DNA from: 58-81 sp012729145 | GTDB lineage: Bacteria > Synergistota > Synergistia > Synergistales > Thermovirgaceae | Direction: 5' to 3' | Assembly: GCA_040770625.1 (NCBI GenBank) | Contig: JAXGIW010000001.1 | Location: forward strand, 124,001-188,000 | DNA length: 64,000 bases | Part shown: one piece after another, positions 51,730 to 59,788 of the stretch | Layout of the letters: every line of letters starts with the position of its first letter | Position numbering within the stretch: position 1 is the first letter of the stretch | The notes under the pieces: generated by a model | What the model was told of the DNA's origin: nothing | Seen by the model: only the letters and a program-made list of their open reading frames with translations | Database searches by the model: none | Translations under genes and position numbers: made by a program

Positions 51730-52071
51730 GTGCTGAAGCTTGAGGTCGAACACTATATCCAGCTCGGAGAAAAGGTGAGGGAGCGGGCTGCCGAACTGTG
51801 CAGAATGTACCTGAAGGTCTACTTTGACTGCGAGGATTGCGAGGTGCTTGTAACCAACGTCGAGGTAGGGCACAGCGGAAGGTTCCGTATCATGTTCACC
51901 GAATCGGAGATGGAGGATATCCTCTACCTCCCCCCTGAATACTTCTGGCTCACCGACGACGAGGTAGCCCTCAGGATGAAGATCGACCGGGAGATCCGGG
52001 AAGGTCAGCTGGAAGAACGAAGAAGGTTACGGACTTGCCAGGAGGCGAAGCCGCCCGTCAATCCTGCGTGA
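51730..52071 (+). CDS. Hypothetical acidic protein
   Basis: A 113-residue protein I do not recognise. It begins MLKLEVEHYIQLGEKVRERAAELC as an amphipathic helix, then carries a strand-rich middle (YFDCEDCEVLVTNVEVGHSGRFRIMF) with a Cys-x-x-Cys-like DCEDC, followed by an acidic segment ending EYFWLTDDEVALRMKIDREIRE. It has no signal peptide or membrane segment. The promoter-like TGTTATACT and a GGGGAAGG site upstream support expression. Its 3' end overlaps the convergent diguanylate cyclase gene by 14 bp. Confidence 0.7.
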   Translation: MLKLEVEHYIQLGEKVRERAAELCRMYLKVYFDCEDCEVLVTNVEVGHSGRFRIMFTESEMEDILYLPPEYFWLTDDEVALRMKIDREIREGQLEERRRLRTCQEAKPPVNPA

Positions 52072-53029
52072 CCACCCTGTTCCGTCCCAAAGCCTTGGCC
52101 CTGTACATGGCCTTGTCGGCCCTTCCGATGAGGTCGTCTGAACTTCCCCCTGCAATGGAAACGGCCACCCCGAAGCTTGCTGTCACCCTGACTGGAGGAT
52201 CGCCTGTCTCGGCCTCTTCCACGGTCGTTCGCACCCTCTCCGCGACGGATTCGGCTTCATGGATTTCCGTGCGGGGAAGGACGATAAGGAACTCCTCCCC
52301 CCCGTACCTTCCACAGAGATCCCTCTCCCTGACCTGCCCCGAGAGGATCTTTCCGAAAGCTGAGAGGACCTCGTCGCCAGTACTGTGTCCCAGACTGTCG
52401 TTGACCTTCTTGAAGTGATCTATATCAGCCATTACCAGGGAAAGGGGCAACTCGTCCTCCTTCTCGATCTTTTCCGCGAGAAACTCAAGCAGGGCCCTCC
52501 TGTTGGCGATTCCTGTCAAGTGGTCGGTGTTAAGAAGCCGGTTAATTGTCGCGTTGGCCCTCTCAAGCTCCACGTTCTTCCTGGTGAGCTCCCTCGAAAG
52601 GGAGGCTAGCTCGTTGTTGAGGTCCGTCATCCTGATAATGATCTCGCTGTCGGACATTCTCCTGGTCTCTCCGATCAGGACAACGGTCCCTCCACAGCGG
52701 GAAAAGAAACAGGCCATGGTGTAGACTGCCGAAGAGGAGTGGCGGAAGTTGAGGGTCTCCTTCCGGAACGGGCATTGAGGACTTTCAGGGGGCGATTTTT
52801 TTGTGAGAGTTTCGAAAACTCCTTTCAAACGGTCCCTGTTCTCAGGCAGGATGAAGTCGAATATGTTCCTTCCCATGGAGAAGCCTCCGGGAAGCCCGAA
52901 GATCCTCTCCATCCCCCCGTTGGAGCTGACGATCAGCCCCTGCGGGTCGAGGGTCAACAGTATGGTCCTGCTCTCGGATCCGAAAAACTTCTTGATCACC
53001 TTTTCGACTGAAGGGTCAGATCTGTCCAC
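52058..53029 (-). CDS. PAS-GGDEF diguanylate cyclase coupled to a cobalamin sensor
   Basis: A 323-residue soluble protein: an N-terminal PAS-like domain (about 20-130, TILLTLDPQGLIVSSNGG), a coiled-coil connector (DLNNELASLSRELTRKNVEL), and a GGDEF domain with GRYGGEEF active site and I-site RERD. It should make c-di-GMP and be product-inhibited. GTG 53029 has a GGAGGAGA site and lies 14 bp inside the end of the upstream cobalamin-binding gene, so translation of the two is coupled. This overlap is the main evidence that they act together. Confidence 0.92.
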   Translation of the reverse strand: MDRSDPSVEKVIKKFFGSESRTILLTLDPQGLIVSSNGGMERIFGLPGGFSMGRNIFDFILPENRDRLKGVFETLTKKSPPESPQCPFRKETLNFRHSSSAVYTMACFFSRCGGTVVLIGETRRMSDSEIIIRMTDLNNELASLSRELTRKNVELERANATINRLLNTDHLTGIANRRALLEFLAEKIEKEDELPLSLVMADIDHFKKVNDSLGHSTGDEVLSAFGKILSGQVRERDLCGRYGGEEFLIVLPRTEIHEAESVAERVRTTVEEAETGDPPVRVTASFGVAVSIAGGSSDDLIGRADKAMYRAKALGRNRVVTQD

Positions 53030-54146
53030 TTCTCCTCCTGTCCCCCTCGCTGAACCACTGACGCGCCAACTCAACTGCCTCCGAGGCATCCCTTGCATAT
53101 CCATCGGCCCCGATGGACTTCCAGAGATCACCGGCCCCGGAGAAGGCAAGGCCTCCTGCCATGAACCTCACATCAGCCAGAAAGGGATCGCTCTTTACCT
53201 CCGAGATCAGTTCCGCCGCACCCTGCAGGGTAAAGGGCAAGGCAACAGATACAGCGACCAGGAAGGGATTCCGTTCCTTTATGAAAGACACGGCACTTGA
53301 CAGTTCTATGTTGCTCCCAAGGTAGTACACGCTCCAGCCGTCCTCCTCCAGGAGGTCTGCCACCATCCTTGCGCCTATCTCGTGATGTTCATTCGGCACG
53401 GCAGTGACCACGCAGGTCCTCTTGGTCCTCTCCGAGGAGGCTATCCTGGCATAGAGCGCGGACATGACCCTTCCCGCCACTGCCGAGGCAAGGTGCTCCT
53501 CGGCAACTGATACCTCGCCTCTCTCCCACATCCTTCCTATATCGTATAGAGATGGCTGGAGGATATGGACATAGAGATCACGGATCCCCCCTCGTTCAGC
53601 GAGATCCTTCTCTGCCGCCCTGAGGCAAAAACCGTGATCGCCGGTAAGGAGGGCATCCCTGAAGGCCACTCTCTCGGCCTCTCTCTCCGGGCTTGATGTT
53701 AACCCGATCTCGTCAGCATCGAACCTTGTCCTGAGGATAGTTTCATGGTTTTCCAGCAGCCAAAGGTAGACCGGCATTATCTCGCCGGCCGCCCCCGGGG
53801 ACACCGTCCTCTCTATGGATGTGATGAACGTCTGGAAGAGCAAGGGAAAGTACTCCGTGGAGAAGCCGTGGGAAATGTAGGTCCTGTATACCCAGGGCAC
53901 GGCAAGAGCGAGAAGATCGAACCTGTTGTACAGGAAAACAACGGCCATTGTCCCGGCGTGGTTCGCATGATTGACCCGCATGGTGCTCACCTGGTTCCCG
54001 CCTATCAGGGAGAATATATCATCCCTCGATTCCATGATGGAATCGACCTTTGCCACTATCTCGTTCTTCAGGGTCGAGTATTCCACCGCCGCCGGCCGGG
54101 AGACCATGGGCAGTCCTGAAATGGAACCCAGAAGGGGATTGGTCAA
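53016..54146 (-). CDS. Cobalamin-binding photoreceptor-like protein (CarH-type sensor without HTH)
   Basis: A 376-residue protein. The C-terminal part has a helical B12-capping domain with WERGEVSVAEEH, that is Trp207-x9-Glu217-His218, the Wx9EH motif of adenosylcobalamin light sensors, and a Rossmann B12-binding domain with NEHHEIG (E253-x-H255-x-x-G258), the E/DxHxxG variant. The first 160 residues are not recognised and replace the MerR DNA-binding domain of CarH. The TTG start has an AGGAGAGG site. Its gene overlaps a diguanylate cyclase gene, so it may control c-di-GMP. Non-photosensory B12 or redox sensing is the alternative. Confidence 0.85.
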   Translation of the reverse strand: MTNPLLGSISGLPMVSRPAAVEYSTLKNEIVAKVDSIMESRDDIFSLIGGNQVSTMRVNHANHAGTMAVVFLYNRFDLLALAVPWVYRTYISHGFSTEYFPLLFQTFITSIERTVSPGAAGEIMPVYLWLLENHETILRTRFDADEIGLTSSPEREAERVAFRDALLTGDHGFCLRAAEKDLAERGGIRDLYVHILQPSLYDIGRMWERGEVSVAEEHLASAVAGRVMSALYARIASSERTKRTCVVTAVPNEHHEIGARMVADLLEEDGWSVYYLGSNIELSSAVSFIKERNPFLVAVSVALPFTLQGAAELISEVKSDPFLADVRFMAGGLAFSGAGDLWKSIGADGYARDASEAVELARQWFSEGDRRRSGQI

Positions 54147-54187
54147 CTGCCGTCCTCTCCTTTCGGTAATGTTTTAAAATGATATCA

Positions 54188-55345
54188 TTAAAACCCTTTT
54201 TTACCGATGGGCCTCCAGAGAAGAAAGTAGACAGCCGGAGCCGCGAAGAAGAGCATACCGGGTATCGCACGGAACGCCCCGGCTACCCCCAGGAAGGAAG
54301 AAGCATACCCCAGGATAACGGGGGTTATGAAGAAACAGCCGTCGAGGATGAACCAGACAAGGGCTGTGGCCTTCGGGCGCAGTTCAGGAGGAGCAACGTC
54401 CCCTATCATGGCCAGCGAGAGGGGGAATCCAACACCCACCCCGATGCCGTAGACGAAACCCCAGAAAGCGAAACTCGCTGAAGAACCCGCAAAGGACGTG
54501 CCGAAGAGCGAAAGGGAGGTCAACGCAGTCATTGCGGTATAGATGACATCCTTGGGAAATATGTCCATGAGCCTGAAACCGACGACCCTTATCAGAATGG
54601 CCCCCACTGCGAAAGCCACCATGAAGAACGATGAGAGGAGCCCCTTGCTCATGGCCAGCGTCGGGATCGAGATTATTGCAGCATCGGTCATGGCATAGAT
54701 AAAAACGGCAAGAAAGAGCACTCTCGCTCCAGGGAGACGGAAAAGTTCCGGGTAGGTACCCCACACCTCCTTTTTCCCGGCCCTGTCCCTGTCCACCCTG
54801 GAGAAGGTCGCTCCCACCATGGCGCATGCCAGGGCAACCACAGGACCTATCCAGACATAGATACCGTAGCCGTCATGACGAAGCAGCCAGTCCAGGAAAG
54901 GCACCACCACCAGGAAAGGCGCCATGGCGCCAATGGTTATAAGGGCGAAGGCCCCTCCCCGGACTTCCTGGGGGATCACCATGGTCTGGTAGGTGGTCAG
55001 GGACACGAGGAATAGCCCGAAACCAAAACCCATGAGTATCCTTGAGAGGATCAGAAGCGGAAGGGAGACCCCGGAGAGAGCCAGTCCGGTGCTCCCAAGG
55101 GCGCAACAGATAGCGGCCCCCGACAGGCTGACCCTGAAGGGGAAGCGTTCCACCAGCAGAGCCATGAAAGGACGAGGGAGGGTCGCAGCGGCGTAGTAGG
55201 CCCCCAGGATCCAGCCTATCGTTGCCTGGGACTTCAGCCCGGCGTGATCCAGGTATAGGGGCAGCAGAAAGTAGACGTAGCTGAAGCTCATGATTGCGAA
55301 GTTGCTTCCTGCCATCCTTGGAAGCAGTTTCCTGACCCTATGCAT
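54188..55345 (-). CDS. MFS transporter
   Basis: A 385-residue, 12-helix major facilitator, opening with MHRVRKLLPRMAGSNFAIMS and containing LGAYYAAATLPRPFMALLVERFPFRV between helices 2 and 3 and GIGVGVGFPLSLAMIGDVAPPELRPKAT in the second half. The substrate is unknown. ATG 55345 has a GGAGGGCGG site; the longer frame upstream overlaps the preceding gene. It overlaps the EamA gene by 8 bp, so the two transporters form an operon. Confidence 0.88.
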   Translation of the reverse strand: MHRVRKLLPRMAGSNFAIMSFSYVYFLLPLYLDHAGLKSQATIGWILGAYYAAATLPRPFMALLVERFPFRVSLSGAAICCALGSTGLALSGVSLPLLILSRILMGFGFGLFLVSLTTYQTMVIPQEVRGGAFALITIGAMAPFLVVVPFLDWLLRHDGYGIYVWIGPVVALACAMVGATFSRVDRDRAGKKEVWGTYPELFRLPGARVLFLAVFIYAMTDAAIISIPTLAMSKGLLSSFFMVAFAVGAILIRVVGFRLMDIFPKDVIYTAMTALTSLSLFGTSFAGSSASFAFWGFVYGIGVGVGFPLSLAMIGDVAPPELRPKATALVWFILDGCFFITPVILGYASSFLGVAGAFRAIPGMLFFAAPAVYFLLWRPIGKKGF

Positions 55346-56285
55346 CGGGTCCGCCCTCCGCAGAGCCCGGCAGATGAACATCGGCCCCGGGGAGGTGAAG
55401 GGCTCTCCTGAGGAAGGTATCGCACTCAGCAAGAATAACCCCGAGAAGGATGATCACCCCCCCGAGGACTACCTGGGAGTTCAGGACCTCCTGGCCGATC
55501 ATGACGGCAATAACATAGCCGAAAGGGCCTTCAAGGGAGAGAAGAATGGCGGCATGGACCTCGGGGCTGAACCTCTGGGCAACGGTCTGGACCAGGAAGG
55601 GGATGACCGTAACGAATACGGCTACATAGACAAGCCCCAGCAACGCCGCGGGAGCGATGGCACTGACATCGGGGAAGGGCTCGAAGAAAATTGCGCTGGC
55701 AAGGAGAAAGACCGTTGCCGAGGCCAGCTGGATGACCGTCAGGGCAATGGGATCCATCCTCCGGCTCAGGTTGCCCACGGCAAGGACGTGCAGGGCAATA
55801 CCGAAGGCCAGGACAAGGGACAGGAAATCACCGAAGTTGAAGGTCATCCCCGGAGTGAAGGCCATGACCAGCAGTCCTGCCGTCGTAAGGAAAGCCCCGA
55901 CTGTGGCTATTATTGAGGGCCATCTCCTGTAGAAGAGGGCAAAGAGGAAGGGAACCATGACCACATTTGAGGAAGCTATGAAGGACTGCTTCCCGGCGGT
56001 CGTGAAAACCAGGCCGATTATATGGGCCACGAAAGTCAGGAAGAGGAGGAAGCCGAGGAAGCAGCCGAGAAGGATGTCCCTTCTCCCCAGGAACCTGAGG
56101 CGCTTACGGAACAGTACCAGCAGTATGGCCGTACTCAGCATGAACCGGGCTGTAAGAAGCCACATGGGCGAGAAGAAACCCAGGAGCCAGCTGGTCACGC
56201 CAAAGCCCGACCCCCAGAATATGGCGATGGTGAACATTGCTCCATCGGCAAGAAGGACCCTCTTTCTCTCGTCCAATTCGAGCAC
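55338..56285 (-). CDS. EamA/DMT superfamily transporter
   Basis: A roughly 315-residue ten-helix transporter of two EamA repeats, with ADGAMFTIAIFWGSGFGVTSWLLGFFSPMW in the first and TVAQRFSPEVHAAILLSLEGPFGYVIAVMIGQE in the second. The substrate is unknown. GTG 56285 or TTG 56276 are both possible; an extended reading frame to 56360 adds 25 unrelated residues. It ends inside the start of the following MFS gene. Confidence 0.85.
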   Translation of the reverse strand: MLELDERKRVLLADGAMFTIAIFWGSGFGVTSWLLGFFSPMWLLTARFMLSTAILLVLFRKRLRFLGRRDILLGCFLGFLLFLTFVAHIIGLVFTTAGKQSFIASSNVVMVPFLFALFYRRWPSIIATVGAFLTTAGLLVMAFTPGMTFNFGDFLSLVLAFGIALHVLAVGNLSRRMDPIALTVIQLASATVFLLASAIFFEPFPDVSAIAPAALLGLVYVAVFVTVIPFLVQTVAQRFSPEVHAAILLSLEGPFGYVIAVMIGQEVLNSQVVLGGVIILLGVILAECDTFLRRALHLPGADVHLPGSAEGGPDA

Positions 56286-56346
56286 CGACCCTTCAGTAAT
56301 AGTACGTATACAGCATACCACCAGAAATCCGGTTGTGTACAAAGGT

Positions 56347-56355
56347 TGGTATGAT
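56347..56355 (+). promoter_or_regulatory. Extended -10 promoter of the LmeA-like gene
   Basis: TGGTATGAT lies 48 bp before the ATG at 56404; it has the TGn extension and no clear -35. Confidence 0.45.
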
Positions 56356-56403
56356 ATCATTCTCTAGCGTGGTCATCCCCCGAACAGGATCGGAGGTCTC
56401 ACG

Positions 56404-57186
56404 ATGCGCAACCCGAGAATCATACTTGCTGCCCTGCTTGTTATCCTTCTGATGGCTGGAACTGCCTTTGCCGGCCGGGACCATCAATTCAGGGGAAAAG
56501 TCGACGGCCACACAAGGGGCGCTTTGCTCTTCAAGGCCTTTGCAGAAGGTCTGAACCCCGAGTCGATGGATATGATCCTTGACGAGGAGCCCGACGAGAC
56601 GGGGCGCGTACGCCACCTGTTCCTCGACCTTTACGGATGCGAGCTGGGCGGCGTAAGAATTGAACGACTCGAGATCGAGGCTTTCGACACCGACTTCACC
56701 GACCCATGCAGCTGGGAGTCCTCCGGACCGGACGTAGAGGAGATGCTCTTCGTCAATGCCCGGGCCACCATTCTTGAAAAAGACGTAAACAGGGCCATTT
56801 CCGACGCCGTCTTCGGCGACGAGGACGGCAACTGGCACAACCTCTTCCTCGACTTCCGCAAGAACGGAGTCTACGCCAGTGGGTACTACACTGTCAGGCT
56901 GCTTTTCAAGCTGGACATCCTCATCGAGCTCGAGGGCCGTTTCGGTATTGTGGGCGGGAAGCAGGTCTGGCTCGAGGACTACACCATGAAGGTCAACAGG
57001 GTTGATCTGCCCGAAGTACTCACCGACAGGGCCATCAGCCAGATACAGCCGATAATCGACCTCAACGAGTTCGTGTTCCCCCTTACCCTGAAGACTGTCA
57101 TCCAGGAGGAGGACAGGGTCATCCTCGAGAGCAGAAACGAGCCGGAAAGATTTAACGGTATACGTTACCTCTACTGCTCGGAGTGA
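56404..57186 (+). CDS. Secreted DUF2993/LmeA-like protein
   Basis: A 260-residue protein with a signal peptide (MRNPRIILAALLVILLMAGT, cleavage near AFAG). The body shows alternating strands and a long helix region, including VNARATILEKDVNRAIS, GYYTVRLLFKLDILIELEGRFGI and VLTDRAISQIQPIIDLNEFVFPLTLKTVIQEEDRVIL, which resembles the DUF2993/LmeA group of envelope phospholipid-binding proteins. That assignment is tentative. It ends with a convergent overlap of 16 bp with the MFS gene. It appears to be monocistronic. Confidence 0.7.
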   Translation: MRNPRIILAALLVILLMAGTAFAGRDHQFRGKVDGHTRGALLFKAFAEGLNPESMDMILDEEPDETGRVRHLFLDLYGCELGGVRIERLEIEAFDTDFTDPCSWESSGPDVEEMLFVNARATILEKDVNRAISDAVFGDEDGNWHNLFLDFRKNGVYASGYYTVRLLFKLDILIELEGRFGIVGGKQVWLEDYTMKVNRVDLPEVLTDRAISQIQPIIDLNEFVFPLTLKTVIQEEDRVILESRNEPERFNGIRYLYCSE

Positions 57187-58532
57187 CCATTGCCAGGACC
57201 GGTCGTAGGGGTTTGATCGTGGCTACAGGCCCCGCCCTGTGAAATTGTGATGTTCCGGCAGTGGGTCTCGGGGACCCTGAAGGCAAGGGCAAGACCCACA
57301 ACGGCCCCGGCCAGGCAGAGGGAAAGAGCGCCCCTGTATTGTATCGCTGGCGAATATGAGGACAGGAGGTCGATCATCGCGCCCATGGCTGGCGGGTAGG
57401 CCGCAATGCCTATGAAAAAACCCATATTGAGGACCGAAAGTGCGACCCCCGTGTAGCGGGGGTTGTTCGTTTCCTTTGTAACGGCTATACAAAGGACCAT
57501 CGCCATAGAGAAGATACCCATCAACAGGAGGGTGGGCTTCAGTATGACCAGTGGGGGCATTCCTGAACCCCAGAAGACTATTACGCTCCACGCTGCAACG
57601 TTTAAAGAGCCCACCAGTATCAGTGGCCATCTCCTGGCCCCCACCATGTCTGAGAACTTCCCGATCATCACCCCTCCGGTCATCGCCCCGATAACCACCA
57701 GTGAGACGATCGCGGAGGCTTCATTCCGCGACAGGCCGTAGACATCAACCAGCCAGGGAACCCCCCAGGCACCGGTAAAGGTGAGCTGGGCGCCTGAAAA
57801 GAGTGCGCCAAGGGCAGTGGCAGGCCATATCCCCTTCGATCTCAGCGCAGCCCTCAGGGCCGGCATGAGATCTGAAGCGTGAACCGACTTCTCGGGCCCC
57901 CCGGATGAGACGGGCTCAAAGCCCATCTCTGTCGGCCTGTTCCTTATCAAAAACAGGCATACTCCCGTTATGACGAAGGACAGTACTCCTATCCCAGCGA
58001 AGGTCATCCTCCAGGTAAAAATACCAACCATCAGAGCCAGGGGTGTCTGAGCTATGAGCCCGCCGAAATTCCCTATCAGGGTGGTCACCCCTGACATAGT
58101 GGCAAATTCCTTCTCGCTGTACCATTCGGATAGCATCTTCAGCATGCAGACAAAGACCGTAGAAGCACCTATGCCCACGATGAACCTTCCCATGTAGGCC
58201 CACCCGATAGAAGGGGCAAGACCGAAGATCAATGACCCGGCACCGGAAAGAAAGATCCCTGCCGAGACGGTGATCCTTGCCCCCAGTGAGTCGGCCAGCA
58301 TACCGACCGGGATCTGCATGACCATGTAGGCGTAAAAGTACATGGAGGCCAGGTTGCCGAAGGCCGTTCCCGATATCCCGAAGGCTGCGGCAAGATCCTC
58401 CCGCACCACTCCGGCGGCCAGGCGGTGGAAGAAAACTATTATGTATGCAAGGGCCATTGTGCCCCAGACGACCCACCGGTACCTTCGGGCGCTGGATTTG
58501 AACCATTCTACAGATCTTCGGACCGGGACCAT
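57171..58532 (-). CDS. MFS transporter (anion/organophosphate-type)
   Basis: A 453-residue, 12-helix major facilitator. RWVVWGTMALAYIIVFFHRLAAGVVREDLAAAFG in helix 1 and GMLADSLGARITVSAG in the helix 2-3 loop suggest the ACS/GlpT-like group of organic anion transporters. Helix 4 region GRFIVGIGASTVFVCMLKMLSEWYSEKEFATMSG also fits. The substrate is unknown. ATG 58532 follows AAGGGG. The last codons overlap the 3' end of the DUF2993 gene; the C-terminal tail is hydrophilic and not conserved. Confidence 0.88.
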   Translation of the reverse strand: MVPVRRSVEWFKSSARRYRWVVWGTMALAYIIVFFHRLAAGVVREDLAAAFGISGTAFGNLASMYFYAYMVMQIPVGMLADSLGARITVSAGIFLSGAGSLIFGLAPSIGWAYMGRFIVGIGASTVFVCMLKMLSEWYSEKEFATMSGVTTLIGNFGGLIAQTPLALMVGIFTWRMTFAGIGVLSFVITGVCLFLIRNRPTEMGFEPVSSGGPEKSVHASDLMPALRAALRSKGIWPATALGALFSGAQLTFTGAWGVPWLVDVYGLSRNEASAIVSLVVIGAMTGGVMIGKFSDMVGARRWPLILVGSLNVAAWSVIVFWGSGMPPLVILKPTLLLMGIFSMAMVLCIAVTKETNNPRYTGVALSVLNMGFFIGIAAYPPAMGAMIDLLSSYSPAIQYRGALSLCLAGAVVGLALAFRVPETHCRNITISQGGACSHDQTPTTGPGNGHSEQ

Positions 58533-58626
58533 CAAGGAAACCCCTTCTGGTGGAATGTAGTATCCTCTGTTTGTTCCATGAATAATAAGCATACTATATA
58601 TCTTTCGCTATGGAGGAGTGTCTTTT

Positions 58627-59265
58627 ATGATCAGGTGCGTTGCTTTCGATTTCGGGGGAGTCGTTGCAGAGGAAGGTTTTCGCAACGGGATGATTGCCAT
58701 TGCCGAAGAGTTTGATCTTGATCCTTCAGAAACTGTGAAACTGGCCTTCCGGCTCGTTTTCGAGGCCCGCTTCGTTGAGGGAAGATGCACCGAAGAGCAG
58801 ATGTGGAAACTTTTCAGGGAGAGAACGGGGATACGGGTTGGTGACGAGGTCCTCCGGCAGATGGTCCTGTCACGCTTCGTGATCCGCCCCTGGATGCTTG
58901 CAAGAGCACAGGATCTGAAGGACAAGGGATACATTGTCGCCATGCTGACCGACCAGGCGGAGTGGCTTAAGGAGCTGGACTCCACAACCCCGTTCCTGCA
59001 CCTTTTTGATCCAGTAATCAACAGCTGGGACACCGGCAAGACAAAAAAAGACCCCACAGCCTTCACAGACCTTGCCGCAGCAGCAGGCGTAAAACCTGAG
59101 GAGATCCTTTTCGTGGACGATAACGAGGGCAACATTGAAAGGGCGGCCGCGATGGGGTTGAAGACCATTCTTTACAGCGACCGGGAGAGTTTCGAGAGGG
59201 AGATGGGATCGATACTCATTAAGGCGTCAACGGGAGAAGTAACATCTGAAAATCGTCAATCGTGA
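58627..59265 (+). CDS. HAD-superfamily hydrolase
   Basis: A 212-residue Rossmann-type phosphatase with motif I FDFGGVV (nucleophile Asp, but the acid/base Asp two residues on is Gly), motif II MLTDQ, motif III Lys in TKKDPTAF, and motif IV VDDNEGNIERA. The motif I pattern occurs in the YihX-like group of sugar-phosphate phosphatases. A phosphatase for the trehalose-6-phosphate pathway cannot be excluded, but this gene is far from otsA. ATG 58627 follows a TGGAGGA site; a GTG three codons earlier is also open. Confidence 0.87.
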   Translation: MIRCVAFDFGGVVAEEGFRNGMIAIAEEFDLDPSETVKLAFRLVFEARFVEGRCTEEQMWKLFRERTGIRVGDEVLRQMVLSRFVIRPWMLARAQDLKDKGYIVAMLTDQAEWLKELDSTTPFLHLFDPVINSWDTGKTKKDPTAFTDLAAAAGVKPEEILFVDDNEGNIERAAAMGLKTILYSDRESFEREMGSILIKASTGEVTSENRQS

Positions 59266-59380
59266 ATCGGGAAATCAACAAACCAGGCTTCAGCAGGCAG
59301 GGCGAGAACCAGTGAGACTTTAGAAAATCAAGGGACCAATAGTCCCCCGGGTTCGTATGCGATCAGGGGGAGAGTGACTC
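59245..59380. repeat. Short heptamer remnant and featureless spacer
   Basis: Around 59246-59274 the sequence aaaatc gtcaatc gtgaatc gggaaatc shows the same 7-base period as the arrays near 0.7 and 39 kb, in a GTNAATC flavour, overlapping the last HAD codons. From 59275 to 59380 nothing recognisable is seen. Confidence 0.45.
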
Positions 59381-59408
59381 TTGACAAGACATAAGGAAAG
59401 AATATTAT
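59381..59408 (+). promoter_or_regulatory. Promoter of the riboswitch-autotransporter unit
   Basis: A perfect TTGACA (59381-59386) and TATTAT (59403-59408) with a 16-bp spacer lie about 40 bp upstream of the c-di-GMP aptamer. Confidence 0.72.
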
Positions 59409-59444
59409 TGCAACATTGGAGTATGTGTATCCTGTTAGTGAGTT

Positions 59445-59540
59445 GTATCAACGAAAGGGCAAAACCGCTGAAAGGCGGCGACGCAAAGCCACGGGTCTAA
59501 AGCCCTCCCAGGGCTATGACGGCTAGGCTGCCGAACATCA
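59445..59540 (+). promoter_or_regulatory. c-di-GMP-I (GEMM) riboswitch aptamer
   Basis: Conserved GEMM-I elements are present in order: AGGGCAAAACC, a short stem capped by a GAAA tetraloop (CCGCTGAAAGGCGG), the invariant GACGCAAAGCC, the ACGGGTCTAAAG arm, and GGCTAGGCTGCCGAA closing the second stem. This class binds cyclic di-GMP directly. A 10-nt tract inside the core (59452-59461, cgaaagggca) is perfectly complementary to 59557-59566 downstream, suggesting a competing fold as expression platform. The next gene is the autotransporter at 59785. Confidence 0.93.
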
Positions 59541-59662
59541 GGAGGAGCGTCTTTCTTGCCCTTTCGGCCGACCTTTTCTTTGCATTTTTTCACCCTCCGG
59601 TTTTTCCCTATTGTTTCGCCCATCGTGGGCAGGGCAAAGGCTCCTGATCATTTTTACCGTCT

Positions 59663-59788
59663 TTGGATATAAGGCGTTTTCTGGCGGTGAGATCTTTCCG
59701 GGACTTGGGCAAAGGTTCCAGGGGTTTGATTGTGACCCGCCTGGAGGAATTCAAGAGGCTTATTGAGGAGGGGGAGAAGAGGTTATGA
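59663..59788 (+). CDS. Possible 41-codon leader ORF
   Basis: A TTG-initiated frame of 41 codons ends TGA at 59786-59788, overlapping the autotransporter ATG as ATGA. Its C-terminal half (RLEEFKRLIEEGEKRL) is a regular charged helix and differs in character from random sequence, but the start has no good ribosome site. It may be a real small protein, a translational coupling leader, or a remnant. A purine-rich tract at its end serves as the ribosome site of the large gene. Confidence 0.3.
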   Translation: MDIRRFLAVRSFRDLGKGSRGLIVTRLEEFKRLIEEGEKRL

